NCBI GenBank assembly: GCA_020055645.1
Contig: CM034547.1
Location: forward strand, 48,424,909 to 48,488,908
Length of the DNA stretch: 64,000 nucleotides
Reading direction: 5' to 3'
Source of the DNA: Tomocerus qinae
Lineage: Eukaryota > Arthropoda > Collembola > Entomobryomorpha > Tomoceridae
This document shows positions 1-15,200 of the stretch, one piece after another; the first letter of the stretch is position 1; each line of letters opens with the position of its first letter. The notes beneath the pieces are model-generated. The model had not been told where the DNA came from, did no database searches, and was given only the letters and a program-made list of their open reading frames with translations. Both the position numbers and the translations under genes were made by a program.

Positions 1-209
1 TCTAGCTCCCATGACAAGACTTCCATTCTGGTCGTAATATGCAGGAATCACTTGGTACTGCCCTGGCTGAGCATTTATCTCATTTCCATTGGGTGTCAAA
101 GGCCTTCTCTGGCCTTGAACTTGCCCTGTAGCTCCAATCAGTCCTGTAGCAGGGTAAATACCCCAGGGGGCAACCCCATAATATGCTCCAGCAGGAACAA
201 CAGTTGAGC
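1..209 (-). CDS. pum: pumilio exon YYGVAPWG...QVIPAYYDQ, cut by window edge
   Basis: Residues 339-408. The acceptor is ATTTCTTAG at 210-211 and the exon is still open at base 1, where a codon ends exactly. It encodes [20 protein letters not shown], then [11 protein letters not shown] and [20 protein letters not shown]. These match [19 protein letters not shown] and YQVIPAFLDHTGSLLMG of fly Pumilio. The PUF domain follows several hundred residues later in the family, outside the window. Confidence 0.95.
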
Positions 210-3200
210 CTAAGAAATCAAATGAAAATAATTTTAATAATTTCAATTAAAGCACGCGAGGGCCCATTCGTGTCATATTATTACAATACAGTAGCATTAA
301 GGTAGCTCATAAATAGAACAACAGGAAGCTTAATTGAATTTTTCAATAGCAATATATAAATATCAAAACTATAAACATGTCTAGCTACATAATACAGTAT
401 CATATTCTTTTACCTTACAGCATGCATGAAAACTCTCCTAAACATTTCGACTTCACTTAAGAACTTAAGACGGCTATTATTATACCTTTTCAATCAAAGT
501 CTAGTCTCCAGCTACACAAATAAACTGTTACATTATAAAAGATGCTGATTGTGCCTTTGACTAAAATACGTTTGCTATTTATGCTGCGGATGATTGCCTG
601 TATCTCTTTTCTACTGTAAAAAGTCTCACGAACTAATTCTACAAAGTGTACAATTGAAATCGTGAGCTGCAGGTCAAGTCTATACAGTAAACTACGTGGA
701 TAAAAAACTATCCAACTATTGAACAATAGAAACTTTGATTGAATAAGTATCGCTGAACTTACGGTAGTCCACTTGGTTTACTTTAAACATTAACTAAACT
801 AACCTAGTCTCAATGGCTTGGCGATTGCAATTGCTGCCACTTTAACTACTTTCTCAAGCAAACATCTCCATTTTTGTACCTACATAGATAAGTCTAGTTC
901 TTGTAATTGGAGTTGAATTATAGTTGCAAACTTTAAAATATACAATGTACATACACATAGTAAGTTCATTTGAATGTGTAGGTACCTAATGATTCTTTCA
1001 ATTCTATTAACAACACCACACTCTAATTCAATAATATTCTGGTTTTCCAACCATCTTTAGTAATATCAAAAGAGAACAATACAAATTCCTGCTAAAGCCC
1101 ATAAGTCACTAAGGTAGTTTTTAGTATTACATTTTCTTTAGAAGTACATAGATACGATGCATAAAACAAGTACCTAGATCATAAAGTGCCAACATAAATA
1201 AATAATCAGGTTAGTATACTATTATACTAGATTAAAAGACGTTTTAAAACAAAACATAATATACAGCTAGCAAATTTAGGTGCAAGACTGTTTTCCTTTA
1301 AGTTCAACTGTACTACGTATATAAAATACAAACATACAGACAGTTAGACAGTTCATTTCAATGAATAATTACACTAGAGAGAAAACAGTACAGTATTTAC
1401 AACTCAACAATGTGAAAACACTCAACAATCTCAATAGTGACTGAATGACGATGAGCTGACAGTGCAAAAGTAAAGACAGAGGGTATGTCTATTATATACT
1501 TACACTTTAATGTGTAGAAATGCCAACTGTACATCTAACATTAAACAAGAACTGTAGTCATTGTCAAAGATAATAGAAATTGACTTGGATACACGTGTAT
1601 TCCTCTCTATTGTCAATCTTGAGTTAGATGGGACTGGATGGTTTGAAAACCATTTTCGTGTAAGTAGCGGAACATTTTTGTTCTTGCATTTAAATTGAGC
1701 AGCCATGTTAACAAAAGTCACTTCTGTCTTCTTGTCTGTCCTGACTTGCTCAATCTTATTAGCACAAACAAAGATTCAATTACAATGCAACAAGTCCCAT
1801 CGTCATCTCTCAACTCGGGAAAATCGTGTAAGTAAGCTTTTTTAAATGTTCTTAAGCTTTATTTGTATTACCACATTACATTTTACATTCACTTAGAAGT
1901 AAATACTTTACATACTACCCATCTATACGAGTAAGAAACAACATTTGCAAAATGAGGAGAGGCAAGAGAGAGTATTATTGAAGAAGATTTAGAATGGTTA
2001 CTTATGTGTGTGCAAAATGCATACTGCATTTAGTAATGCCTACTCATAGTACATAAGTAGTTAAGAAAAAGTACCTAAGTACCAGTATGATAAATGGCCA
2101 AATAAAAATTGAGATCGTGTCATTCTGCATTCCAATAAATAAACGGTGTTGGTTTGCTATCAATTGCAACAGTAACACAACTCATTTCACATACCCAAAG
2201 GAATGTTAAAAACGTCTTAATGGCATACATAACATTGTCCGTTTGCAATCTATCATACATCTAAATAACTAAACGAAACCAATGAGAGTTGAGATACCAA
2301 AAATAACAATCAATATATCATAGTATAATGTGCGTACAGCTTTGAAGACATTAGACAGATACAATCACATTGCATGAAAAGATTTGTAATAAGTACTATA
2401 AAGGAATTTATAGCCTGCTCTGTCTTTCTGTACTGTTCTCTAACCATAATTGACAATTGGGCCACACCAGACTAAGAACTACAATTGCACAACAATGGCA
2501 ATTGACAAAGATGTAGCCGTCTCTTCTATCATTATCCTCATAATTCTCAGGATACGTATTTCATTGAATTGGCCAAGTCTTATTTTAGCAGAAGAAATAA
2601 ATCCACTCCTTCCTATAAATCATATTATTACGTGTAATTTTGAAACTGTTCCTTTTTAAAGAGAAGATTTAGTGTGACCATGCCACAGGATGTCTATATA
2701 TAGTTAGTCAGGCACATTAGTCTGTATCACAAAGTCCACAAACCTGCTAACAATCTCGTAACTATGTAAGTAGGTACCTATGTAGGTATAATGATTTGAA
2801 GCACTGCACAGCAGTGTAGTTTATGGGTTCCGGTTCAACTGAATTCTCTTCCTTTGCAATTTATCTTTCTTTCCATCTTTCTATCTAACTAACCCTATTA
2901 CTTCCAACTTGCAATTGTAACTGATACAAACACTAAAGTAGGTTTAAAGTATAAAACGAGAATGAGATGACTCTATTCTCTATTATTACCTGCTGCAATG
3001 AGGGCATAAGGTTCCTGTGGATTAATAACATAAGGTGCCATAGGGAATCCGGCTGATCCCGGAGGAAGTCCTGCGGCTGCTGAAATTCATAGAAAAATAT
3101 TTTTATAAACCATTGTCTCCCCATCCACTTTCTAAAGACATTCAATAGAGCATTCAATAAAGTGTTCTTACTGATTTGTTGCTGTTGTTGAAGATATTGC

Positions 3201-6200
3201 TGTGGAAGTATTGACATAGGAGCATTTCCGTTTGTGGCAGTCCCATTGTGATTTCGAAATAACTACAGAACCCAAAGAAATAAATTCCCACTTTGAGAAA
3301 GAGCACAAGACGATAAACAACTTCAGAATATTACATGACTACGACAAGACACCGACACCTTCCTTCAAAAGTTGTCTTTTCTTTTCCTGTATTCTTTCCC
3401 TTACGTGTTCTCCAAACCTCTTTCTCATAGTTAGAACTATTCCTACTACTACATTTCAATACTTTCCGCACAAAAATTAACAGTTAAGAAATCTCTTCTA
3501 ATTTACTTACGTGCACATGCACATACCTACCTATACAAGTCCTTTTTCATATGTTAAGTGCACATGTATGAAAAATCCTTTGCCAAGATCTACAAAGTGA
3601 CTCTTAATGCTTTCCGCCACATTTTCAACAGATAAAGTACTGCCGGCAAATGTAGAATACTTGGAACATAAGATATTAACTTCATAAAGTGCATAACATC
3701 ATACAAGAAAATAAATTGAGCTTGAGTTTACTGACTTTACTACACTTTGCTTTAAATTACATTACATTAGATCCGTAATAGTGTGCACCTTCCTACATGC
3801 AGAGGTACTTTGTACACTCTCAGCAAGGAAACAATACACACAGCATACTATACTACAATACAATCTTACATTGTTGCACTGACTTGCGTTATTATTGTTT
3901 CAACCACAAAATATTACACTTCGTGTTTTTTTTCATGCCGCACTGCCACAAAAACGCAAAGCACATTCACAAGATTTTCCATTCCCATATCTTACAATCA
4001 ACACAGAGACAATATAAAAACGACATTTCAGCCAAAAATTTCTTCGTTACTAGCTAAAGCTAAATATTTGCTCACTGCCGTACTGTTGCACGTTGCACCT
4101 ACTCGGGACATTCATTCCTAGCTTGACATTATAATCTACCAATTTAAAGTACATTAATAGCATTACAGAACAAAAACGACGAAACAGCAAATAAGAATAC
4201 GGCACGGATAATATTATCGTACTGTACATCAGTAATATCATACTGCTTATCTATTGTTTATCATTCTGTTGCAATGAAAAAGCTTTCTATAGCATGCATT
4301 TCCTTTTCAAGTCGATTCAATTTAAATAAATATTCAATTTACAACAATAGGTTAATGTCTGTCTCGTATTAAGTAAAACTCAGATAGAGATTATATCGTA
4401 GATATTGGTTATTATTATGCAGGCATGTAATTTAATAATATGACTTGACTATGTCATCTTCATGCAATTGTAAGATTCATCTCCAAAATAAATTATATAG
4501 CTTGCGAATGGACTAAAGATTTCTATAAACAAACCTCTATTGAAACATCAATGTACAAAATTTTGGTATTTTGTGATTGGTACAGACACAGCAAGTAATC
4601 TGAAGTGAATGGTATGGTTAGTGACCATAAATCATGCAAAAATAATAGAGAGAAAATACTTTACAGTGGTAAAAATATTATTATACTGCCAAAGGGTTAC
4701 AGCAGTCCACAATAATTTATCAAACAAACCCAACGGACAGTAATCACAAGTAATCCTGTGCGAAATGCGCCATTCTATATATTTTTTGCATTTCATACAG
4801 CACAATACAAGACAAGACACACACGCAGGAAAGTTTTACTGTTATTCTTGCTCAAGTCTCAATTATTTCAACCTAATGCTCAGATTTTGCATGTACATAC
4901 ATAGTTTACAAATTACAATATGATACAAACAAAAACAAACTACAGTGTGTATAGTTAAGTTAGTTAGTGCTCATCTAATAGGCAAAGGGAGGCATGACAC
5001 ACACAAGTAAGGCAAGTAGGAAAATAAGAACTGCAACTATGAAATTCAATCCTTTATGTGAAAACCCACTTCTATTTGATAGGAATTAACGATTGGTTGA
5101 GAAAACAGGAATACGTACAATACTACATTAAGTCGCTGCTGCAGATCCGGCTTTGCAAGAAAACAACAATACCTACTTCTAATGTGATGATATGAATATG
5201 CACAGTTGTAATGAAATGAACATTATATGTACTCTCTATCTACTACTCCTCCTGTATTATAAAGGGTGCATACCATATGCTTCGATATGACGAACTTATC
5301 TTAATGGGGAATATATTTATCTGCTAACAGAACACTGCTACATATTACGTATCTATGTGTGTTAATGTTAAACTACCTTCTGCACTATGATGAAAGTATG
5401 TTTGCATACATAGGAGATGTATCTGCTGGCAATTCTCAATATAATAGGATGAGTCTAAACGAGGTGATGGATTCTGCCATACTATATAACATATAAGAAG
5501 TTAGACTAAGCCTTTGCATTATAACTTTGTATTTTTCAACTCAGAAACCAGTAACAAACAAGTCCTACGGCCAAGCCCATGTATTATTGCTAGGAACCCA
5601 CTACAACACGATATATTACTTATGACGACTTTACCTAACGATTAGCTGTATTCAACTGTGTATACTACTATAGAAAAGTAAATTACAGGTGAAACAATTT
5701 TATTCTCCGCTATACTCAGCTTAAATGCAGTATAAAAGTATCAGTATCTCTAAAACCGTAGTATAGTGCACAGGCAATCTTAATATGCAACAAACGCTAT
5801 GGAAGTGACATGGAAATGTCAAGAACCAGCCGTTTTACCGTTAATATTACATTTCTAATGTCTATGCACCTTAAAACCTGTAAGTGTAAACTAAAGCCAC
5901 TTTAGGCCGGTTTCCCATATTGTGTTTCTGTATCTACCTCACCGTACTGTACAGTACATTATTATGCGTTTACGCTACTCCTGTCTTTTTTGCGAATTCT
6001 TCATACATCCCTCGCAAGAACACCCTAGACCCTCCGTATTAAGTCATAACACACTTTGTAAACTAGATTCTCAGAAATCACTTAACATTCTTACTTGTAC
6101 ATTTTTATTTCATGCAATGCAACCTCATTTTCCAACAATTAGCTAACAGCCAAGTCAAAATCATGTCATTCCATACGATATATCATCACCTTAATATTTA

Positions 6201-9200
6201 AAAGTATCATTCGTATAAAGTCAGGTCTAAGCTATGCTATAGGAATGTCTCTACATAAATAATATAATTATCAAGTAGGTACTTAGTACCTAGTATCTTT
6301 TCAATTCATCTATCATAATTGAATGAACCCAATAATAATGCAAACTACAATACAATAATATTTGTACGTCTAAACATGAGAACCAAGGGCTTAACTGTTA
6401 GTTATCTTTGCTAATCAAATGTACAAACAACTAAATTCAATTCGTATCTCAATTACAAGAATACAATGTCAGTGTCGTAGAGTAACAATGTGAGACTAAT
6501 CCCACCACGTTAATTTCAATTCACATCTTAATTCACATGAGTCTGTGAATGACTACATTAACGTTATTTTTATCTTTTCTGATTATGATTTGTGATTGTA
6601 ATTCCAAGTCAATTCAACAATGACAGACAGACAGCGACAGGTATTCAAACATTTTATTTCCTCTTTGGGGCAGTGCACTATACCTACATTCTATTTAGGC
6701 TGACTTTTATGTATGAGGAATACTATTATATCTTTATTTTACTATGTATTCTACGCTCTTTCATGATTTGCATGATTTACTATAACCAAAAATAAAACTG
6801 TCTTCCATAGTGGTCATTCATAAATTATATATTTGATATGCTGTCCACAAACTAATGCATTACTGTCAGAGTACCTTAAATGTAGAGTACGCTGCAAGAA
6901 ACTGTTTTTTAATCCTAAGAATCTACGAATGAATTGCCACAAGCTAATCATAATATTGTGCCGAGGCTTGTTCAAACCTTCAGAATAGAGTTAATTGGCC
7001 CAATTTCTTTATCATTGCATCTTTCCTTTACCTATTCATTTGCTTTCAGTGACATTTCTTCAGTCTAACTTTGCCTTAATCCTACACATATAGAACAGTC
7101 AATAACATACAAAGTCCATTTCCAACGTCTTTAAAAATGCAGTTCCTTCAAACGAATACGACTATAGTAAACAGCTAACTGTCACAAAACCTCCGTACAT
7201 AGACATTCATTTCAATCTAAATTAAAGTGCTCTCCTTTGTCAAGCTTAGTTTGGTGCTTCATGCTATGCTCTTTATTGTGGTCAAGTAAGAGCCAGAATC
7301 ATATGCGAAATAGTTGTAATCTACTAAACTAGGTAATGAAAAAGTCATTTTTCATTCATTGTCAGTTTTTCTGTTCCTTTTTCGTCACAATCAAATAATA
7401 ATAACAACAATGGAAATAAATCATGAAGATTTAGGTTGTTAGTGCGCACTGTGCTGCATGCCCCTTAATCTTCAGTAATAATAAGACATTAAAAAACTAC
7501 AATGCAATCCAAATGCTCATTCAATCTTCATCATTCTACGAGCTAATGAGACTTTTTCTTTCTCACGTACAAAAAAAACTTATTAGTAAAAATTCAAATC
7601 AACTTTTTAGTTTTACATTTTCTCCGTTCTTGTTCCTAGATTGGCACAATTACTAGAGGGTAGAGGTAGAGAGAGCATTACTTATACACTTAATATATAA
7701 TGTAAACTAAATAACCACCTGTGTGTGTCTGTTCTCGTATTTTATCTACTTGTCATTATATTAGGACCATAAACATTGTTGTGACAATGTTCATGATGGA
7801 AGAGAAAAATGTTATTTTACAAATTGCCGTTCACGTTGGTCTGTCCATTATAATATTTCTCTAACGATCTCCGCTCTCTGCGTGCATGTCTCAACGTCTC
7901 TGTCCGTTCAGTTTAAACAATCTCAAAGTCAGTCAAGTCAGGTAATGCAGAATGATTGTATGTAATGTAATGCATGTAATGTAATTATGTTGCTCGCACT
8001 TTCCTTGCTACCTCTGCTTAATCTTCAAAATGAAGTCTAGAGCATGAATTCAATTCAAACGAAGAAACGTCGTAAACTTACGTCTTCTCAACCTGAACCA
8101 AAAGAATAGGAAAAAGTGAGCTTGGCTTTTCTATCTATATCTGTAATAATATTATATATTTTACATGTGTGTACGAATACTACACAAAATGCAATACAAG
8201 TCAATAAAATACAAGTTTATCGTATGATGACTCGTCATTTGCTAAAGCCTAGGCTAATAACCTAGGAAAACAAGGATTTACTGCTCCGTCGCCTAATAAA
8301 AGCTATAATGTAGGAGAGCAGATGTAAAATACACCTTACAATACTACACTACATCATTCTTAGTAAAGATTCATTTTTTGAAGACTTGCCTAGTCTAGAT
8401 AAAGCAAAATAATTGTAATATTTTTTATCTTACAGTTCACTAATAGAGTGTAATGGTGTAAATGTAGATCCTTTCCTACTCAGTCACTAATATACTACCT
8501 AACTCTACCTACACTCCTATATTTACTAACTACACAACCTGTATTCATACATTGCTAAAACACAAATATCATAAAGGTATGTACATCGGAGCACTGTAAG
8601 ATGCACCTCTACGTAGTAGTTAACACAATCTCAATTGTAATTTATTAAAACTACCTAACAAAGTCTAATATGTACTTGTTTGTTATTTAGTGAAATATTA
8701 CGTATTAGCAAGAGATGTACTGAAAGAGCTAAACAAAAGTGCACTGCATTGCAATGTAATAATACTTCAGTCAGTCATATTTGTATTAGTTAGTATCTAA
8801 AGTAATGCAGGCAGAGTATGTATATAAATTGAAGTGAGGGAGTCCATTATGGAGCGACTTGAAGCATAACTTCCGGCTGGTCAGACCGGTTTTAAGTTTT
8901 TGGGCTTTTGTAATACGAATTCTTTTATACAGACAGGTACATAGAGGTAGTGTTAAGTTAATGTTAAAAAGCCTTTAAACACAGTTTAGGTTCAACTAAA
9001 AAGAAAAGACTTAAGAGAAGACAGGTTGGAAGGTAGGCAGTTGGTTTTTTGGTAGGTAGGGTGCAGGATACCTTAGCCAGGTCCTTGGTGGTCAAGGGGC
9101 CGACCGAATGGTGCAACCCGATGAACCGCTTCGTCACCAACTTCATCTTTCTGTACACTTTGTTACAAGAGTTCGAGTCTTGATTGAGCCTCACTTACAT

Positions 9201-12200
9201 TAACTCCGCCGAATACGATTACTTTTCCCTTTTCCTAACGGGAATGTAAAGCAGCCGTGTGGTCAACTAATTATGACAATACTGATTACTAAATCCCACA
9301 ACAAGTCGTACTGTGGTCGTGGTCAGCTCTCTGCATTGACGTTTCGTATGTAGCAAATCAAAATACAAACAAAAATATTAACAAAAGCGAACACGAACAG
9401 CACTGACGGTTATCATATACGTTTTTTTTTTACAAAAGTGATATTGTCCAGTTCCAATTCCCGAGACTTGTGAACATGTTAGTTTATACTTTTAACGGGA
9501 CATAAACACAATTACTGATGGCATCCTATGAGAAAAGAACGTGGAATGGCATGGCACAGCTTTGAAAGTGTGGTAAAAATGTTTAGTGTTACTGAAGAGA
9601 TTTTAGTAGTTGCGGTAAGTAAGTTTGAATACAATGGACAAACAGAAGCACAAAATAAATTATATTTACAAATTACAGTACAGAAATAAGATACCAGCAA
9701 GTATTACTGGACTGGCATTGATTAATTCACACAGACAAGACAAAAACAATGCTAATTCCCTGGTGTGAGTATTGACTATGTAGAAAAAGATACAAGAGTA
9801 TCTATTTATATATTCACAAATTGACAAGAAGTAAAAAAAATAGTTTGCATCTCTTACTTACGAAGATTCAAATTAAATAAACACTGACAATCAAAGGGAT
9901 CTTTACTTTCAACTCTACAGTTCTCTTCTTCAACCACTAAATGGCTAACGAGAAAACAGTTCATAGTAATTACATATAATCCTTAATGTGTTTTTAATGG
10001 AAGATCGTCTTCTAAAAATAAACATTGGGAATACTCGTCAATGGGCGACTGATAATTTCCTATGTAAAACTCCTGACATTTGCTACGTCTAATTACACAC
10101 TGGAGACCGTGTTGTTTTAACAAGTACACTGGCACATGCAAATATTAGCTGTCAAGTACAGATCCCGCAGATTTGCTGTAAGCTCATGGAGTGAAATTTC
10201 GTGTTTTTACGTTTAGTTACGTATTCAAATACGGTACTCAATTCAAACTGGTCTTTCGTCTGGTCACAACAAATCCACGATACTACTACACGAGTACTAA
10301 GCCTAAGAATCACTGTACACACAATGTCGAGTGAAAAAGGCACAACTCAACTTGGGCGATGTGTTACAACGGAACGTATCAAATGAATGCCAGAAGAAGC
10401 GAAGTTGCTTGCTGCTTCAGCAACAAGTTTCACTTCAAGACTGACTGGGACTCTTTAGTAAGGAAGGAAGACTGTGAAGACGAAGAGTCATTGTCCGATC
10501 GTGCAAAAAACTCAACAACCCACTCTGACCCCAATCCCTCCAACAATTGAAACAATTTATTCGCACTACGTTTAACATTTTACTCCTAATTCCTTGACAA
10601 ACTCATATATAATTTCCATGTTTAAACCAAGTTAAATTTAATTATATATACCTACTGTTATACTTTGTGTTACACAAAGGTATGCAACACACATACTGCA
10701 CGCTATTTACTAAACTCTCCACCTATATTTAACTACAAAGCACACACTTTTGCATGTATGCAATCTAACTACACTATAACTGTTACTGTAGTCCGAACAC
10801 TAATAAATAAACATAAAATAACGAGATAAAACATGACATTAGGTAGTACTTTATGAGCGAACACCAACAAAAGCATTAGTGCCTTCACAGATAGTCAGAA
10901 TCTGCCCTTAAGACAATAATTTTCACATTATCATTATTGCATTAAAGATGTAGTAAATTACTATTAGGTACAGTGCTTTAACTCAGTTACTCTTTTCCTG
11001 GCACATCCTTGCGCATTCTATCTCACTGATTCTTTGATTCTCTATAAGATTAGACACGATGCAGCTAGCATACTGTATTGTGCACTGTGTAAATCATAAT
11101 AAATAACAATAAAACAGTAAATATCTGATATTTCGCTTACTAGGCAAAGCGTCAAGCGTTATAGATGTATAAGCTTGATTAACACATCTTAATTGACTGC
11201 AGATGTCAACTATATGCCGGAATCTCTTTCATAATTCGGAACTTAGTATAAAAAATCTCACGCAAAATCACAGTCGAGGTTTAGTCATTTTTATAGTCTC
11301 ACCTCCTTTGGTAATGGCTTTTTGGTAAGTGCATTGTAATAATAGTGTAGTGCTAAAAGCTGACTTTTAAAACGTGAATGGAAAACTTTTCCCCATAAAG
11401 TTTAGCACTCGCCATGAATTTTACTACGATTCAGGTAGAGTAGAAGGATGGGACTATTTATATATTATGTGAAAAGTAGTTCAAGCATGCTGCACTAATG
11501 TCTTTCTTTCCACTTGTAATCTCCAGTCTAAATATTGTAAATTGACCATTTACTGCCAGTCCACGACTCCCACCATTAACAATTGAATTCGCAAATCCTC
11601 GGCTCCACACTCCACATACATAATACCTAAGCTTGCCTTAGAAGGTTGGGTATTAACAGGCATGTGCGCTATGACAAAATAAAATATAAATCTTCCTTCT
11701 CAAATAAAAATCCGTGCATGCAAACGATCAAGTAAAGCCTTCATTTGCCTACAGGCCTCTAAAAGTTATACAATAATACTTTGCTATAATTGCTACCAAT
11801 GGAAGTGCAAATTATAGCAGAACCTGAACATATTACGCCCACTGTGGCTTTTAGGAAATTACAATTTACCCTATGAACCATATAATACAGATACCTGAAA
11901 CAAATGAACACACGATCTCAATATTAAAATAATATATAAATTCACACCTTACACCCACCAGCTAAGAAAAGCAGTTGTACTTATTTAGTTGCTCAATGAA
12001 ATAATTGTAAAAGTAAATCATACTTGTTAGTTGGTTCATTTTCGATTTTTATGACAGTACTATACGATAATGTACCCACTTATCAAAGCCTGTGTAAACG
12101 AGATATTTGGGAAATTGTATCGAATAAGTAGTAAATAACTATTGGTTAGCATTTAACAGTGTAAATGTGGGTACATACTATTTGTATGCTATGATTATGG

Positions 12201-15200
12201 TACATTAGATCATGCAATAAATGCAATTATTGACATTCTAAACCTACCCTTGCTATTGCTAAACTCATTCCGCAATAACCTGAAATTGCATTCTTGGTTT
12301 CTGGCTGCAAATCTTACATACCAGATTCTCCCAAACTTCCAACTCAGTCCCATTTTCTTACGAACAAATATTTACTATATTTATACTGCAAAACCGTCCA
12401 CATCTGTTCCTATTACATTTGGCAAAGCTTAATCAGGCATTGACATTCTATTGCGTTGCACACTATGATGGTCGTCTCACATGCACTTGTTAAATATTTG
12501 TTTTAATAATAGCTCTCCTTATTCATTAGTCTCATTAGTTATTATAATGAAGCAACAAAACTTTACCGTCGTAGCACTACTATCCTCATAAAAATAAAAA
12601 AGACAAATATTAGCTCGACATTTACAACCTCCGCGTATGAATTTAAAGCCTACAAACCTTATGACCACACATACCATATGTAAATAAATTATTAAATTTT
12701 AAACGCAGCATGTTTGTGAATCATTTTTAAAAGCTCATAACATTTTACACGCTTTCAACGAATAGCGCTCTTTAAAGACATCCTAAATCATGAATTGTCC
12801 CTTTGACAGTTACTTGTAAATTAAGTGACAAACACTATCAACCAATAAGATAAAGATTGTCTTAATGAATTGAATTAGTAAGTAAGGCATGTAAAAATGA
12901 TAACCTTTAGGATAAACTGTAATTTTCTCCAATTCCCAAGTTGCCACGCAGCTATTTAGACACAACTCTTTTTATAGCAGCTCACTTCTTGGTGCATGTC
13001 TGTACACTACTCTAGCTAGTCAACCATAGGGTAATATTAAGCAAATGGTTTATCATTAGTTTACTGCTACGGAAGAGTTGAAGAAATTAAAAAGACATAA
13101 GTATATGTTCTGTCTCTGTCTCATGCCAAATCATTTTCAATTGAATTGACTTTAAAAGCCCTTGCAACAGGGTTAATTGCATTACATCCACTACACACTA
13201 TTCATTCACATGGTTTTTTGACCTCATCAACTATAACTTTTCTGCACTACAGCTACATACATACATGCTAATAAAGTAGGATAAGCACAGTGGTAAAAGT
13301 TAAAAGGTATTTGTTTGCACTTGGTACTGTTCATGAAATATCAAACAAAAACCACGACTGCTAAAACATGACATAACATGTGTTGAATAATTCAAATTCA
13401 AATCAACTTAAACGTTAAGCCACATACTGACATGGCTGTGACACTAATCGTATTCCTAGTTAATTTGACTTCTCTCGAACCACTACTCAATGGTCCTCTA
13501 AATTACGTTCTTGAGTTCCTCACATCCGCCATTAGCACTACTAATAACTTGCTTCAACGAACCTTAAATAATCCTGCTAAATACCTACACATATGAATGA
13601 CAAGGATTACGCACATTTTGGTCATTTACGTTTTTGCCCATTATGATATTACAACAGAACGTGATATCACGCATAGTCAGCACATGCTGTGTACTTAAAA
13701 TGAACAACGATAAGGTAAGTATTCACGAGAAATAATAATGTCCCATTTACCATACACATACAATGCAAAAACGGGTTTAAGTTAACCATGTCGCAAAAAA
13801 AACTCAGCAAAAAGACAGTAAATTTAACATAGAGGACAAAGGAACAGACTTCTCAATGGCTCATTACATATTTATCCAAATAGTAGTAACTGTGTCCGTG
13901 GTGTGGATCAGAACGGCGAGCGCGATTTCCTCAGAAAAGTCAGTTAACTAACTTAGTTTAGCGCATCATCATTTCCAACTGCCAAGACAAGACACAAATA
14001 CCTTGAATTTAACCATTTAAAAAGTTTCTCCAAAAAATCAAAATTCATTCTTAATAAAAATTAGATTTGTCCAAAATTTTTGAGAATTTACAATTCATAA
14101 TAATTCCAGCTATAATGTAGTGTCTCACATCTAAATACTGATTTCATTTGAGATTATAAAAGCACAAACCAAAATTAAGGATGCAGACTGAATTAACGTT
14201 TTAGATAAAAGATTCATAAAACCTAAATGTGGGCTTATAATATAGGCCGTATTAGTACCACCTACTATACCGTATGCACGGAATTGTCAGTATATAGGTA
14301 CATACGTAATAGGTACCTTTGTGGAATAAAGAAATCGTTTTTCATACTGTAATTTTTTTCCTTTCAGTAGTAACAAATTGAAACTAAAGTACATCTAGTG
14401 CAGTCAGACAAGAATCTGACGAGAACCATCATTGAAAGTCCTGAGGAACTAAACTAACAATAAAATCCTGTACTATTTGATGCTGCACCTTAACAATAGA
14501 TCTCAACGGATACGTAATTGCAAGAACTTTATATTGCATAAAATGATAACCATCCTTAATTCAATGTCATTACCACTCAACCAAGTCATCTCAACCAACT
14601 ATAAGGTTGGTTGGCTGCTACGTACGTTCGGTTGCTTCGTATAGCTTTTCATTCTTGACAGAAAACATTTTTAGACGTACGTAAAATGCACAGACTACTT
14701 ATACGCTGACTGACAGATAGCAAACTATAATGTGATAATCACAATACTTATCCTTACATTATTTTTAAGGTATGGACTGGGTTATTCTAAAAAATCCATA
14801 TACCTATATACTTGAAGACTACATACTCTTAAGTTTAAATTATACTTACAGAAGTAAAATCTTCGCTATCTTACTATCTTTATTTCGTGTGTCTTGCAAT
14901 AATACATATGTAATATATGTAGATTCTAAATACATAAATATGGGAGAGATCGGAGCTGATATTTAGTAAATTATACCATATATTATTCTATACATATGTG
15001 TGCATATATGGATGTATACCTATACTACAATGTAGTCCATCGTAACTAAAAAGAGCTTCTCACTTCTCTTCTTTATATGGAGTGCCCTGCCAAATGCCAA
15101 TGTTAAATTGCCAAAATGCTAATGCAATGATTCAAATTCAATTCAAATCTTAAATCTACATCTAGCCAAAGAGCCAAGCCAGTGATTAATGCATTGCCAG

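Noticed and set aside
3783-4121. 112-codon open frame on the plus strand in the pumilio intron
   Set aside because: Composition is that of random AT-rich DNA, there is no family similarity or splice context, and it is antisense to a clear intron.
13898-13984. tRNA or tRNA-derived SINE for the palindromic element
   Set aside because: No B-box (GGTTCGANNCC) and no cloverleaf pairing could be found in any of the three copies.
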